A stretch of DNA of 64,000 nt from Betaproteobacteria bacterium (GTDB lineage: Bacteria; Pseudomonadota; Gammaproteobacteria; Burkholderiales; Burkholderiaceae_A), in NCBI GenBank assembly GCA_018970545.1, contig JAGWWC010000005.1, positions 1 to 64,000 on the forward strand, in the 5' to 3' direction. Below, piece after piece: positions 53,680 through 63,207 of the stretch. The notes under the pieces were generated by a model, which worked only from the letters and a program-made list of their open reading frames with translations, searched no databases and was not told the DNA's origin. Within the stretch, counting starts at the first letter, position 1, and each line of letters begins with the position of its first letter. A program made the translations under genes and the position numbers.

Positions 53680-53955
53680 TTAGCGGTTAATGGCGTCTTT
53701 CAGGGCCTTTCCTGCGCGAAACTTGGGCACCTTCGCGGCTTTTATCTTAATTGCTGCACCGGTCTGGGGATTGCGTCCTGTGCGCGCGGCGCGCTTACCG
53801 ACTGCGAATGTTCCAAAACCCACCAAGGTGACCGAGCTGCCTTTTTTAAGTGTGTTCTTTACGCCGCCGATGACTGCCTCAAGCGCGCGGCCTGCAGCCG
53901 CCTTTGAGATGTCAGCCTGCTTGGCGATGTGCTCGATCATTTCATTTTTATTCAC
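53680..53955 (-). CDS. hupB: DNA-binding protein HU
   Basis: A nucleoid protein that bends DNA as a dimer. The start is GTG 53955, after GGGAG, giving 91 residues ([22 protein letters not shown]); the track start lies across the promoter. The DNA-clasp arm is seen as [19 protein letters not shown] near 52-72 with the intercalating Pro in RNPQTG, followed by [13 protein letters not shown]. hupB after lon is a conserved order. It has its own strong promoter and terminator. Confidence 0.96.
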   Translation of the reverse strand: MNKNEMIEHIAKQADISKAAAGRALEAVIGGVKNTLKKGSSVTLVGFGTFAVGKRAARTGRNPQTGAAIKIKAAKVPKFRAGKALKDAINR

Positions 53956-53983
53956 TGACGACTCCCGGCGAAAAAGAGCACGA

Positions 53984-54012
53984 ATTATTTCGATTCGCCG
54001 AGACAGTGTCAA
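53984..54012 (-). promoter_or_regulatory. Sigma-70 promoter for hupB
   Basis: A perfect -35 TTGACA (54012-54007) and a -10 AATAAT (53989-53984) are separated by 17 bases. The promoter lies just after the lon stop and gives a leader of about 20 bases. It allows hupB to be expressed independently of heat-shock control of lon. Confidence 0.75.
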
Positions 54013-54023
54013 GGCGAATCGAA
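53989..54023. repeat. 11-bp perfect inverted repeat enclosing the hupB -35 box
   Basis: TTCGATTCGCC (minus 54023-54013) and GGCGAATCGAA (53999-53989) are perfect complements around a 13-base centre that contains the whole TTGACA. The second arm touches the -10. No U-run follows, so it does not look like a lon terminator. It could be an operator for a dimeric regulator or a 3'-end hairpin for lon mRNA. Confidence 0.6.
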
Positions 54024-54035
54024 TTCGGGAAACTC

Positions 54036-56474
54036 TTAATGCGGCAGTGGATCTGACTTGCTGGTTTTACGTCCCCGAGAGGACTCCTTGGCGGCAGATT
54101 CTGCTGCGGGGACAGCAAGCGGAACCTCGTCATCAGGCAGCGGCACCGGCGCTTTTGCCAATGCAAGGTCCAGCACCTGATCGATCCACTTCACGGGGAC
54201 GATTTCCAAGGCGCCCTTCACATTGGCAGGAATCTCAGCGAGGTCTCGGACATTCTGCTCCGGGATTAAGACCTTCTTGATGCCACCCCGGTGGGCCGCC
54301 AGCAGCTTTTCTTTTAAGCCGCCAATCTGCAGCACTTCGCCGCGCAGCGTGATCTCACCGGTCATGGCCACATCGGCCCGCACCGGAATGCCGGTCAACG
54401 CCGAGACCATAGCGGTGGTCATTGCAATGCCCGCACTTGGCCCATCTTTTGGTGTTGCGCCCTCAGGTGCATGAATATGAAGGTCTTTTTTCTCAAATAC
54501 ATCGTCAACGATCCCGAGGCGTCGGGCGCGGCTGCGCACCACCGAGCGGGCCGCCTCTACAGACTCCTTCATCACATCGCCCAATGAGCCCGTGCGAATG
54601 ATCTGGCCTTTGCCCGGCATCACCGCCGCCTCGATGGTCAGCAACTCGCCGCCCACCTCAGTCCAGGCCAGACCTGTGACCTCCCCGACCTGATCGTCTT
54701 TCTCCGCTACGCCATAGGTGTATTTGCGGACCCCCAGGAATTCCTCAATATTTTCTGCACTCACTTTGACTGGTGGGGCTGCTTTTTTCGTCAACACCAT
54801 GCGCGTGACCTTGCGACAGATTTTTGAAATCTCGCGCTCCAGGCCGCGGACTCCCGCCTCTCGGGTGTACGTCCGGATGATCTCTCGAAGTGCAGATTCC
54901 TCCACCGAGATCTCTCCGGCCTTCAGACCCGTATGCTTAATTTGCTTCGGCAGCAAATAACGGGTCGCAATATTGATCTTTTCCTCTTCGGTATAGCCCG
55001 AGAGCTTGATGACTTCCATCCGGTCCAAAAGCGCGGGCGGGATATTCAATGAATTCGCGGTCGCCACAAACATGACATCCGAGAGGTCGTACTCCACCTC
55101 GACGTAGTGGTCGACAAAGGCATGGTTCTGTTCCGGGTCGAGAACCTCGAGCAGCGCACTAGCCGGATCACCACGGAAATCCATGCCCATCTTGTCCACT
55201 TCATCAAACAGAAACAGCGGATTGCGCACGCCGGTCTTGGTGAGATTGGACAGCACCTTGCCCGGCATCGAGCCGATATAGGTTTTACGATGGCCACGAA
55301 TCTCGGCCTCATCGCGGACCCCGCCCAGGGCCATGCGGACAAACTTGCGGTTCGTCGCCCGGGCAATGGACTGGCCGAGCGAGGTCTTGCCCACGCCCGG
55401 AGGGCCCACCAAACATAGAATGGGGGCCTTGACCTTGTCGACCCGCTGCTGCACGGCCAGATATTCCAAGATGCGTTCTTTTACCTTTTCCAAGCCGTAA
55501 TGCTCTTTCTCGAGCACCTGCTCAGCATCTGAAAGGTCGTTATTGATCTTGCTTTTCTTTTTCCAAGGAAGATTGACGAGCGCATCAATGTAGTTGCGAA
55601 CGACGGTCGCCTCGGCTGACATGGGGGACATCATTCGCAGCTTTTTCAGCTCTGCATTGGCTTTGTCCAGCGCCTCCTTGGGCATACGGGCGGACTTGAT
55701 TTTCTTATCCAGCTCATCAAGCTCACTGTCCTCGCCTTCGCCGAGTTCTTTCTGAATGGCCTTGACCTGCTCGTTTAGGTAGTACTCGCGCTGGCTTTTT
55801 TCCATCTGCCGCTTCACTCGGCCACGTATCCGCTTCTCCACTTGCAAAATATCCAACTCGGTCTCAATCAGCGCCAAGAGTTTTTCCAGGCGCTCGATCA
55901 CCGGTACGACCTCGAGCACTGCTTGCTTCTGCTCAAGCTTCATAGGCAGATGGGCGGCAATCGCATCGGCGAGACGGCCCGCATCCTCAATGCTCATGAG
56001 GCTATTGAGAATTTCAGCGGGAACTTTCTTGTTCAGTTTTACAAACTGATCAAATTGATTCAGGATCGTTCGGCGCAGGGCCTCGACCTCGGGGCCTTCT
56101 GGTGACTCCGGGGCCATCGGCGTGATGCGCGAGGTGAGATAACTGCCCTCGTCTTCGACCTCTAGCACGCGCGCCCGCTGCGAGCCTTCGACCAAGACTT
56201 TTACCGTGCCGTCCGGAAGTTTGAGCATTTGCAAGATGCTGGCCACGCATCCGATCTCATAGATGTCGGTGGCAGCGGGGTCGTCCTGGGCAGCACTTTT
56301 TTGTGCTGCCAAAAAGATGTGCTTACCTGCCTCCATTGCGATCTCCATCGCCTTGATGGATTTTGGCCGGCCCACAAACAGTGGGATCACCATGTGGGGA
56401 AATACCACCACATCGCGTAGCGGCAGCATCGGCAGCGATACGGGTTCTTCGGGCAACAGATCGATTTTGGACAC
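54036..56474 (-). CDS. lon: ATP-dependent protease Lon
   Basis: A cytoplasmic hexameric protease for misfolded and regulatory proteins. The 812 residues contain the N-terminal substrate domain (about 12-205; [20 protein letters not shown]), the AAA+ module with [15 protein letters not shown] near 360 and LFDEVDKMG, and the Ser-Lys protease domain with the catalytic Ser in [11 protein letters not shown] near 680 and Lys in [18 protein letters not shown] Lys/Ser-rich tail ends the protein. A sigma-32-like promoter lies directly upstream. Confidence 0.97.
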   Translation of the reverse strand: MSKIDLLPEEPVSLPMLPLRDVVVFPHMVIPLFVGRPKSIKAMEIAMEAGKHIFLAAQKSAAQDDPAATDIYEIGCVASILQMLKLPDGTVKVLVEGSQRARVLEVEDEGSYLTSRITPMAPESPEGPEVEALRRTILNQFDQFVKLNKKVPAEILNSLMSIEDAGRLADAIAAHLPMKLEQKQAVLEVVPVIERLEKLLALIETELDILQVEKRIRGRVKRQMEKSQREYYLNEQVKAIQKELGEGEDSELDELDKKIKSARMPKEALDKANAELKKLRMMSPMSAEATVVRNYIDALVNLPWKKKSKINNDLSDAEQVLEKEHYGLEKVKERILEYLAVQQRVDKVKAPILCLVGPPGVGKTSLGQSIARATNRKFVRMALGGVRDEAEIRGHRKTYIGSMPGKVLSNLTKTGVRNPLFLFDEVDKMGMDFRGDPASALLEVLDPEQNHAFVDHYVEVEYDLSDVMFVATANSLNIPPALLDRMEVIKLSGYTEEEKINIATRYLLPKQIKHTGLKAGEISVEESALREIIRTYTREAGVRGLEREISKICRKVTRMVLTKKAAPPVKVSAENIEEFLGVRKYTYGVAEKDDQVGEVTGLAWTEVGGELLTIEAAVMPGKGQIIRTGSLGDVMKESVEAARSVVRSRARRLGIVDDVFEKKDLHIHAPEGATPKDGPSAGIAMTTAMVSALTGIPVRADVAMTGEITLRGEVLQIGGLKEKLLAAHRGGIKKVLIPEQNVRDLAEIPANVKGALEIVPVKWIDQVLDLALAKAPVPLPDDEVPLAVPAAESAAKESSRGRKTSKSDPLPH

Positions 56475-56507
56475 GTTAATAAGACTCCGTGAATGGGACT
56501 GATTTGA

Positions 56508-56536
56508 AGATGGGGCCTACCCGTTCAAAAAACAAG
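56508..56536 (-). promoter_or_regulatory. Sigma-32 (heat-shock) promoter for lon
   Basis: A perfect heat-shock -10, CCCCATCT (56515-56508), is preceded at 14 bases by CTTGTTT (56536-56530), which matches the first four positions of the -35 consensus CTTGAAA. Transcription would start about 26 bases before the lon ATG. The -35 uses the last bases of the clpX terminator stem and its T-run. Confidence 0.6.
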
Positions 56537-56548
56537 GCCTCGGCCTTG
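56527..56548 (-). terminator. Intrinsic terminator after clpX
   Basis: On the minus strand CAAGGC-CGAG-GCCTTG forms a perfect 6-bp stem (extendable by GC pairing in the loop) with a tetraloop, followed by TTTTTT. It ends the tig-clpP-clpX transcript before lon. Confidence 0.85.
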
Positions 56549-56614
56549 GATTTCTGGGGTGGCGGGTGATCACCCCCACGGCAAGCGGGGGGTTGTGGAG
56601 CTTTGGGTTGGCGG

Positions 56615-57889
56615 CTAAGCGCTGCTGGCAAGCTTCTGGGCCTCGCCATAAATCAAAAGGGGCTGGCCATCCCCATTGATGGCCGACTCGTCGATGACCA
56701 CCTTGGTGACGTTACTTAAACCGGGCAGATCAAACATGGTGTCGAGCAGCGCCTGTTCTAGTATGGAGCGCAGGCCCCGAGCACCGGTCTTGCGTTTGAT
56801 CGCCTTTTTGGCGATTGCCGTGAGCGCGGCAGGGCGAATTTCAAGCTCAACATTTTCCATCCCGAAAAGCGCTTGATACTGCTTCACGAGCGCATTTTTG
56901 GGCTCAATCAGGATTTCAATCAATGCGTCTTCCCGTAACTCATCGAGGGTCGCGACCACGGGCAGACGGCCAACCAGCTCTGGAATAAGGCCAAACTTAA
57001 TCAGGTCCTCTGGCTCGACTTCTCGGAACAGCTCACCCACATCACGATCGCTCGGCGAGCGGACCTCGGCCCCAAAACCGATCGAGGTCTTTTCTGTCCG
57101 GCCGCGAATCACCTTATCGAGTCCGTCAAAGGCCCCGCCGCAGATAAATAGGATGTTGGTGGTGTCGATCTGCACAAAATCCTGATTGGGATGCTTGCGG
57201 CCGCCCTGAGGGGGTACCGAGGCCACGGTCCCCTCGATCAATTTCAGTAAGGCCTGCTGTACGCCCTCGCCCGAAACATCGCGAGTGATCGAAGGGTTAT
57301 CCGATTTGCGGGTGATCTTATCGATCTCGTCAATGTAGACAATGCCGTTTTGAGCCTTCTCAACTTCGTAGTTGCAGTTTTGCAGTAGTTTTTGAATGAT
57401 GTTCTCAACGTCTTCGCCCACATAGCCGGCCTCGGTCAAGGTGGTGGCATCCGCAATGACAAACGGCACATTCAACAGCCGCGCTAGGGTTTGCGCCAGC
57501 AGCGTCTTGCCGGAGCCAGTGGGCCCAATCAGGAGAATATTGCTCTTCGAGAGCTCAATATCGGCCTTGCCGTCTGATCGTCCCTCGCCACGATGCCGCA
57601 GTCGTTTGTAATGGTTGTAGACCGCAACAGAGAGAATGCGTTTGGCAGTGGCCTGGCCGATCACGTACTGATCGAGGCGAGCGGCGATCTCCTGGGGTGT
57701 CGGCAACCCATCTTTAGCAGTCTCGGGCTCCGCGGCCTGCTCGTCGCGGATGATGTCATTACAGAGGTCGATGCACTCATCGCAGATGAACACCGATGGG
57801 CCGGCAATCAGCTTCTTCACTTCATGCTGACTTTTGCCGCAAAAGGAGCAATACAGAAGTTTTTCGCTGGATCCTTTTTTATCCGCCAT
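56615..57889 (-). CDS. clpX: ClpXP ATP-binding subunit ClpX
   Basis: The unfoldase of ClpXP. I chose ATG 57889 ([20 protein letters not shown]), 424 residues. The N-terminal zinc domain has CSFC and CDEC. The Walker A is [17 protein letters not shown] near 115, Walker B is IVYIDEIDK, the pore loop is GYVGED, and the ClpP-docking loop IGF is in TSIGFGAEV near 270. The start overlaps the clpP end by 11 bases. Confidence 0.97.
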   Translation of the reverse strand: MADKKGSSEKLLYCSFCGKSQHEVKKLIAGPSVFICDECIDLCNDIIRDEQAAEPETAKDGLPTPQEIAARLDQYVIGQATAKRILSVAVYNHYKRLRHRGEGRSDGKADIELSKSNILLIGPTGSGKTLLAQTLARLLNVPFVIADATTLTEAGYVGEDVENIIQKLLQNCNYEVEKAQNGIVYIDEIDKITRKSDNPSITRDVSGEGVQQALLKLIEGTVASVPPQGGRKHPNQDFVQIDTTNILFICGGAFDGLDKVIRGRTEKTSIGFGAEVRSPSDRDVGELFREVEPEDLIKFGLIPELVGRLPVVATLDELREDALIEILIEPKNALVKQYQALFGMENVELEIRPAALTAIAKKAIKRKTGARGLRSILEQALLDTMFDLPGLSNVTKVVIDESAINGDGQPLLIYGEAQKLASSA

Positions 57890-58553
57890 CCGCGCTCTCA
57901 CGGTGCGTCAGCACCTTGTCGACGATGCCGTACTGTAACGCATCTTCGGCCGACATAAAGTTGTCCCGGTCGGTATCCCGGGCGATGGTCTCCAGGGTCT
58001 GGCCGGTCCGCTCGGCCAGAATCCGATTCAGCTTATCCCGCAGCGCCAAAATCTCGCGGGCATGAATCTCAATATCAGAGGCCTGTCCCTGCACACCGCC
58101 CAGCGGCTGGTGAATCATGACCCGGCTGTTGGGCAGAGAAAAGCGCTTGCCCTTGGCACCCGCCGCCAAAAGAAAAGCGCCCATGCTCGCTGCCATGCCC
58201 ACGCACAGTGTGCTGACATCGGGCTTGATGAACTGCATCGTGTCAAAAATCGCCAGGCCCGACGATACCGAGCCGCCAGGAGAATTGATGTAGAGCGAAA
58301 TATCTTTATCCGGGTTTTCCGACTCAAGAAACAACAGCTGGGCGATCACCAGGTTTGCGGTCTGATCGTTCACCGGGCCGACCATGAAGACGACCCGCTC
58401 TTTTAATAACCGGGAGTAGATGTCGTAGGCCCGCTCCCCTCGGCCGGACTGCTCAATGACCATCGGCACAAGCCCGAGGCCTCGAGGATGATCCGCTTGG
58501 CTGGCCCCTGAGTTCATACCGGAGAAATTGCCATCAAATATTGCTGCAGCCAT
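57879..58553 (-). CDS. clpP: ClpP serine protease subunit
   Basis: The tetradecameric peptidase of ClpXP. The 224 residues include the catalytic Ser in [16 protein letters not shown] near 115, His in [12 protein letters not shown] near 140 and Asp in [16 protein letters not shown] near 190. The N-terminal 28 residues form a propeptide-like leader before [22 protein letters not shown]. It lies 13 bases after tig. Confidence 0.97.
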   Translation of the reverse strand: MAAAIFDGNFSGMNSGASQADHPRGLGLVPMVIEQSGRGERAYDIYSRLLKERVVFMVGPVNDQTANLVIAQLLFLESENPDKDISLYINSPGGSVSSGLAIFDTMQFIKPDVSTLCVGMAASMGAFLLAAGAKGKRFSLPNSRVMIHQPLGGVQGQASDIEIHAREILALRDKLNRILAERTGQTLETIARDTDRDNFMSAEDALQYGIVDKVLTHRESADGG

Positions 58554-58566
58554 ATTTTGCGTTTCC

Positions 58567-59895
58567 TTAAGCCGCCTGACCGGCGTCGGCCATCAGGGCC
58601 TCGACGGTCATCGGATTGTCCACAACCTTGGCCTGCGACAGCGCCCAGGTCACCACATTGTCCTCGATCACCACTGCCTCGGCCTCGGCACGCTGTTTGG
58701 GCTGGTCGAGGAACCAATTTACAAACGCATCGGGCTTCTCGTAAGCCGAGCCAAGCTCCTCAACGAAACTGCGAATCTGGGCCTCGGTCGGACGCAACTC
58801 CTTAATTCGAACGATCTCGCCCACCAACAGGCCCAGCTTTACGCGCCGGGTCGCCTGCTCGGTAAAGAGGTCAGCCGGAATGGGCACATCCTTCATGTTC
58901 ATGCCGCGGGCAGTCATGTCCTCGCGAGTCGAATCGGCCATCCGCTGCGACTCACTCTGCACCAGGGCCTTAGGGACTTCGAAGCTCGCCCACTGATTCA
59001 GGGCATCCATGACCGCCGTTTTGGTCTTTGTCTTGCAGCGGCCCATGACCTCACGGGAAAGGTTCTTTTTCACATCCTCGCGGAACTTGGTCAAATCGCC
59101 AGACTCAATGCCCATCGACTTGACAAAGGCTTCGTCGAGCGCGGGCATTTTTGGCTCGCCAACCGAGCGGATCTTAATCTTGAAGCTGGCGAGCTTTCCG
59201 GCGACATCTTTGCCATGGTAATCCTGCGGGAACTGTAGTGGGAAGGTCTTGGACTCGCCCGACTTCATATCCGTTGCCGCCTCATCGAACTCTTTGAGCA
59301 TGCTGCCATCTCCGAGCACAAACGAATAATTCTCAGAACTGCCGCCGGTAAACGGCACGCCATCAATCTCGCCGATAAAGTCCACCATCACGCGGTCACC
59401 CTTTTGCGAGGCTCGGCTCACGTCTTCAAAAGAGGTGCGCTGCTTTCGTAGCGTCTCAACGGTGCGATCAATGTCGGCCTCAGTAATTTCGCAACTGACT
59501 TTTTTAATTTCTACGCCCGCAAGATCTGGGCAGGTGATGTCGGGGTAGACCTCGACCACCGCCTCAAAACTGAGCATCTGATCGGATCCGGAACTTTCTT
59601 TGGCGGGCTCAATCGATGGCGGACCGGCCACACGCAATTTCTGCTCAACGACCGCATGGCCATAGACACGGCCAATCACTTCATTCATCGCCTCCGACTG
59701 GGCCTGGGCGCCATAGGTCTGGGCAACCACTTTCATGGGCACCTTGCCCGGCCGAAAGCCGGGCATCTTCACGGAACGGCTAATGCGCTGCAGACGTTTT
59801 TGGGCCTCCTGCTCGACCTCTGCAATGGAGACCGTGAGTTGAAGTCGCCGCTCAAGCGGGCTGGGGGTTACCGAAGGAGATGCAGTCATGGCCAA
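58567..59895 (-). CDS. tig: Trigger factor
   Basis: The ribosome-bound chaperone and prolyl isomerase. The 442 residues comprise the ribosome-binding N-terminal domain with the signature [14 protein letters not shown] near 45, the FKBP-like domain (about 165-245; [20 protein letters not shown]) and the helical C-terminal chaperone domain. A second ATG two codons in is an alternative start. It leads the tig-clpP-clpX operon. Confidence 0.96.
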   Translation of the reverse strand: MAMTASPSVTPSPLERRLQLTVSIAEVEQEAQKRLQRISRSVKMPGFRPGKVPMKVVAQTYGAQAQSEAMNEVIGRVYGHAVVEQKLRVAGPPSIEPAKESSGSDQMLSFEAVVEVYPDITCPDLAGVEIKKVSCEITEADIDRTVETLRKQRTSFEDVSRASQKGDRVMVDFIGEIDGVPFTGGSSENYSFVLGDGSMLKEFDEAATDMKSGESKTFPLQFPQDYHGKDVAGKLASFKIKIRSVGEPKMPALDEAFVKSMGIESGDLTKFREDVKKNLSREVMGRCKTKTKTAVMDALNQWASFEVPKALVQSESQRMADSTREDMTARGMNMKDVPIPADLFTEQATRRVKLGLLVGEIVRIKELRPTEAQIRSFVEELGSAYEKPDAFVNWFLDQPKQRAEAEAVVIEDNVVTWALSQAKVVDNPMTVEALMADAGQAA

Positions 59896-59951
59896 TTCTT
59901 TAATCTAAACGCACGCCCGTTACGGCGCGCTGGGTTTTTGAACATGTCGGA

Positions 59952-60036
59952 TGGTGCGAAGGGCGGGACTCGAACCCGCACACCTTGCGGCGTCAGGACC
60001 TAAACCTGGTGCGTCTACCAATTTCGCCACCTTCGC
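59952..60036 (-). tRNA. tRNA-Leu (TAG)
   Basis: A class II tRNA with acceptor GCGAAGG/CCTTCGC, D arm region GCGAAATTGGTAGACGC, anticodon loop TTTAGGT (TAG), a short variable arm CGCCGCAAGGTGT and T arm GCGGG-TTCGAGT-CCCGC. CCA is encoded. The first base pair of the anticodon stem is C-A (CCAGG/CCTGA), a mismatch. TACAAT about 25-30 bases upstream may be its -10. It lies between tig and the divergent hpnC. Confidence 0.94.
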
Positions 60037-60080
60037 CTGTGCGCCCGACGCTCCAGCCGCATTGTACTTAGAATCCCCGC

Positions 60081-60989
60081 ATGGACCCGGGACACCTAGG
60101 CACGGCTTTTCATGGCGGTGGGCACTACGAAAACTTTCCCGTCGCCTCCTGGCTGCTGCCTGCCGAGATGCGCGGGGCCCTGCTGGCGTTGTATCGATTT
60201 GCGCGCACCGGCGATGACCTGGCCGATGAGGGCAATCTCGACCCCGAGGTCCGCCAGGCCGGCCTGAACGCGCTACGCGCCGGCCTTCGTGGCCACAACA
60301 CGCAATCCATTAAGCCTGCCGAGTACCAAGAAATTGGCGGCGCGCTCAGGCTGGAATTAATCGCCAGACAGCTCGATACCCTTCAGGCAGAAAAGCTTCT
60401 GGATGCTTTTGAGATGGATGTACTGCACCAGCCCTACCCCACGATCTCAGACCTGATGATCTACTGCCGCCACTCGGCCGACCCGGTTGGCCGCATGATG
60501 CTGGCCGCTGCCAAAATCATCGATGACCCGAATGCCGACTGCCCGGTCACTGCCGCTTCGGATGCCATCTGCAGTGGTCTGCAGCTTGTGAATTTTTCCC
60601 AAGATATGGGCCAGGATTTTGCACGCCAGCGCGTTTACGTGCCGCAACAGTGGTGGCCAGCAGGCTGGCTGCCCGCAGCCGGAGCGCAAGCGCTTTCTGA
60701 TCAAGTGAAACATCAGTGGGCTGAGCAGATGGCCCAGCTTGGGCAAGACCAGATCGTTCGCGGCGCAGAGCTTGTAAGCAAGATTCGCCGCTCAGCCCGC
60801 GGCCCAAGGGCTCGACTTGCACTGGAGATTGCGATGGTCATCGAAGGTGGGCTTGCCATTTCTCGAAGGGTCTTGGCCAATCCGCTCGCGGTATGGCGCA
60901 GATCTCCTGTGCTGTCGCGGGCGGATCTCGCAGTGATAGTGTTACAGGCCATGATGACGTTCATTCACCCCCGCCGCTACAGCGCATGA
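60081..60989 (+). CDS. hpnC: Squalene synthase HpnC (hydroxysqualene pathway)
   Basis: In the HpnCDE route FPP is converted by HpnD to presqualene diphosphate, which HpnC then turns into hydroxysqualene. The 302 residues open HGGGHYENFPVASWLLP, typical of HpnC. They show the first Asp-rich motif as YRFARTGDDLADEG near 43 and the second as NFSQDMGQDFARQRVYVPQ near 172. The stop overlaps hpnD as ATGA. There is no clear Shine-Dalgarno at the chosen ATG. Confidence 0.92.
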   Translation: MDPGHLGTAFHGGGHYENFPVASWLLPAEMRGALLALYRFARTGDDLADEGNLDPEVRQAGLNALRAGLRGHNTQSIKPAEYQEIGGALRLELIARQLDTLQAEKLLDAFEMDVLHQPYPTISDLMIYCRHSADPVGRMMLAAAKIIDDPNADCPVTAASDAICSGLQLVNFSQDMGQDFARQRVYVPQQWWPAGWLPAAGAQALSDQVKHQWAEQMAQLGQDQIVRGAELVSKIRRSARGPRARLALEIAMVIEGGLAISRRVLANPLAVWRRSPVLSRADLAVIVLQAMMTFIHPRRYSA

Positions 60990-61828
60990 CCCCCGATCAA
61001 TACTGTGCCGCCAAGGTCGCCGAAAGCGGCTCGAATCTGATCGCGGCCTTCAAGATTCTTGAGCCCCAGCCGCGGACTGCAATCATGGCCTTGTATGCTT
61101 TTTGTCGCGAGGTCGATGATATTGTCGATGAGTGCAAGGAGCCAGATCTGGCCCGCATCAAGCTGGCTTGGTGGCAGGAAGAGATCGGCCGACTCTTTGA
61201 CGGTACGCCCCAGCATCCTGTTGGTAAAGCGCTGGCGCCCACTGTTGCTGTCCATGGTCTACCCCAGTCGCAATTTCTTGAAATCATTGCCGGCTGTGAA
61301 ATGGATTTACTGCAAAACCGATATGCCCGCTGGCAGGACCTAGATGTTTACTGCGATCGCGTTGCTGGCGCTGTCGGCAGGCTATCAGCCCGCATTTTTG
61401 GTGAGGTCAATGAAGCGACGCTGGATTACGCTACATTGCTCGGACGCGCCCTGCAGTACACCAACATCATTCGCGATGTCGGCGATGATGCGCGGCGCGG
61501 ACGCATCTACATTCCAGCAGAGGCCCTGCATCAATTCGGTGTCGATGCTGCCGGCATTCTGCGGTTTGAACATTCAGCGGCTTTTCAGACGGTGATGGCT
61601 GACATGGCCCGGCGTGCCCACAATCTCTACGACCATGCGCTTGCGCGGCTGCCACGCGATCAGCGCAGCGCGCAGCGGCCCGGCCTGATCATGGCGGCGA
61701 TTTACCGCGAACTGCTTAGGCTCGTAGAGTCAGAGTCCTTCCGGGTTTTAAATCAACGCATCTCAGTGGCACCCGCACGCAAGCTCTGGCTGGCCTGGAA
61801 GGCCTCGCTGGGCATGATGCCCGCCTGA
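60986..61828 (+). CDS. hpnD: Presqualene diphosphate synthase HpnD
   Basis: Condenses two FPP to presqualene diphosphate. The start is ATG 60986 (MTPDQYCAAKVAESGSNLIAAF), coupled to hpnC; the track ORF extends back in the wrong place. The 280 residues carry YAFCREVDDIVDE near 38 and IIRDVGDDARRGRIYIPAE near 160, the two Mg-binding motifs of squalene/phytoene synthases, and ARLSARIFG-type helix GRLSARIFGEV. Confidence 0.94.
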   Translation: MTPDQYCAAKVAESGSNLIAAFKILEPQPRTAIMALYAFCREVDDIVDECKEPDLARIKLAWWQEEIGRLFDGTPQHPVGKALAPTVAVHGLPQSQFLEIIAGCEMDLLQNRYARWQDLDVYCDRVAGAVGRLSARIFGEVNEATLDYATLLGRALQYTNIIRDVGDDARRGRIYIPAEALHQFGVDAAGILRFEHSAAFQTVMADMARRAHNLYDHALARLPRDQRSAQRPGLIMAAIYRELLRLVESESFRVLNQRISVAPARKLWLAWKASLGMMPA

Positions 61829-61830
61829 AG

Positions 61831-63207
61831 ATGTTGGTCATTATTGGCGGTGGCTGGGCAGGACTGGCCTGCGCGGCCGCCCTTTCACGCCGCACGTCGC
61901 AGCCGATATCTATTTTTGAAGCTGCTCCAAACCTCGGTGGCCGGGCCCGCGGATTGGTCTGGAATGATCGAACCATCGATAACGGCCAACATCTTACGAT
62001 TGGCGCCTATCAACATACTTTTGCATTGCTTCAGGCGGCGGGTGCGCCCGGCTGGATCAGAACCCCATTGAACTGGTGCGGTATCAGCCGCCACGCTGCG
62101 ATTGAGCAACAGTGGTCGGTGCCCTCACGGGCCTGGCCCGGGCGGGCCTTCCGTGCGGCGATTCCAGGGTTTGGGCCAAAAGGCTGGCCGCACACTTGGC
62201 GCCTGAGCATGGCCCAGACGCTTTTCGCACTTCATCGCCAGGGCTGGGCACTGCGCCATTCATCGCAGGATGAAATTACAAATCAATCCGTTGCACAGTG
62301 GCTGGCCCAGCGGCGTGTGCCCCAAGGGCTGATTCAACACTTCTGGCAGCCCTTTACCGAGGGTGCACTGAATACCGAACTGAAGACTGCGCGCGCCAGC
62401 ACGATGATTCGTGTGCTGCGTGATTCGCTCGCAGGCCCTGCCGGAGCCTGCGATGTCTTAATGCCGCGCCAGAACCTAAGTATTGATGGCGTGGAGCCGA
62501 TCGCCGCGTGGCTTGCCCATCAAGGTGTACGAATTGAATTGGGCCATCGGGTGCACGCGATAACACCTGCTGCGGACGGCCGTTGGCATGTCTCGACCTC
62601 GGCCGACGGCGCAACGCCAGCGGTTGCGGCAGATGCGGTAGTCATCGCATTGCCTTTTCGTGCAAGCGAGCGGCTCTGGGCAGACTCAGCGCTCACGCCC
62701 ACAGCAGCATCGCGCCGCTGGGGCCAGCTTGAGCACCGCGCGATCACTACCATCTGGATTGCACTCACGAAAGAACAAGAACACGCACTCTCCCACCTGC
62801 CGCCATGGTTTGTGCTAAATCCCGTGGCGGGCCTGCCCCACTGCGGCCAGGTGGCAGTGCGACGCGCGGGAACCCTTGGCGTAGTCATCAGTGCACAGAA
62901 ACCGCATCAGCCTGATCAAGATCGAGAACATCTTGCATCACAGCTCGCGTTACAACTCCGGCAGCAGCTACATCTTGTCTATTCGCCAAGCGATACAAAA
63001 TGGATTGCCGAGAAGGCTGCCACCTGGGCCTGCACAGTGGATGCGCCGCCGCCTACCAAAGATGAGCAGCTCGGAAAAACTGGATTGCCGGGGCTTTTTC
63101 GTTGCGCAGATGATCTCGTGGAACACTACCCCGCTACGATTGAGAGCGCTGTCCGGTCCGCAGAGACGACTGCCAATGAAGTGATTGGTTTTCTTTCAGC
63201 CCGCTAA
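61831..63207 (+). CDS. hpnE: Hydroxysqualene dehydroxylase HpnE
   Basis: An FAD-dependent enzyme that removes the hydroxyl to give squalene. The 458 residues open with the dinucleotide fold MLVIIGGGWAGLACAAALSRR, then FEAAPNLGGRARG with the GGR motif, NGQHLTIGAY, and a C-terminal FAD segment GLFRCADDLVEHYPATIESAVRS. It begins two bases after hpnD. Squalene could feed hopanoids or C30 carotenoids, but no cyclase is in the window. Its last bases overlap the convergent radA. Confidence 0.93.
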   Translation: MLVIIGGGWAGLACAAALSRRTSQPISIFEAAPNLGGRARGLVWNDRTIDNGQHLTIGAYQHTFALLQAAGAPGWIRTPLNWCGISRHAAIEQQWSVPSRAWPGRAFRAAIPGFGPKGWPHTWRLSMAQTLFALHRQGWALRHSSQDEITNQSVAQWLAQRRVPQGLIQHFWQPFTEGALNTELKTARASTMIRVLRDSLAGPAGACDVLMPRQNLSIDGVEPIAAWLAHQGVRIELGHRVHAITPAADGRWHVSTSADGATPAVAADAVVIALPFRASERLWADSALTPTAASRRWGQLEHRAITTIWIALTKEQEHALSHLPPWFVLNPVAGLPHCGQVAVRRAGTLGVVISAQKPHQPDQDREHLASQLALQLRQQLHLVYSPSDTKWIAEKAATWACTVDAPPPTKDEQLGKTGLPGLFRCADDLVEHYPATIESAVRSAETTANEVIGFLSAR

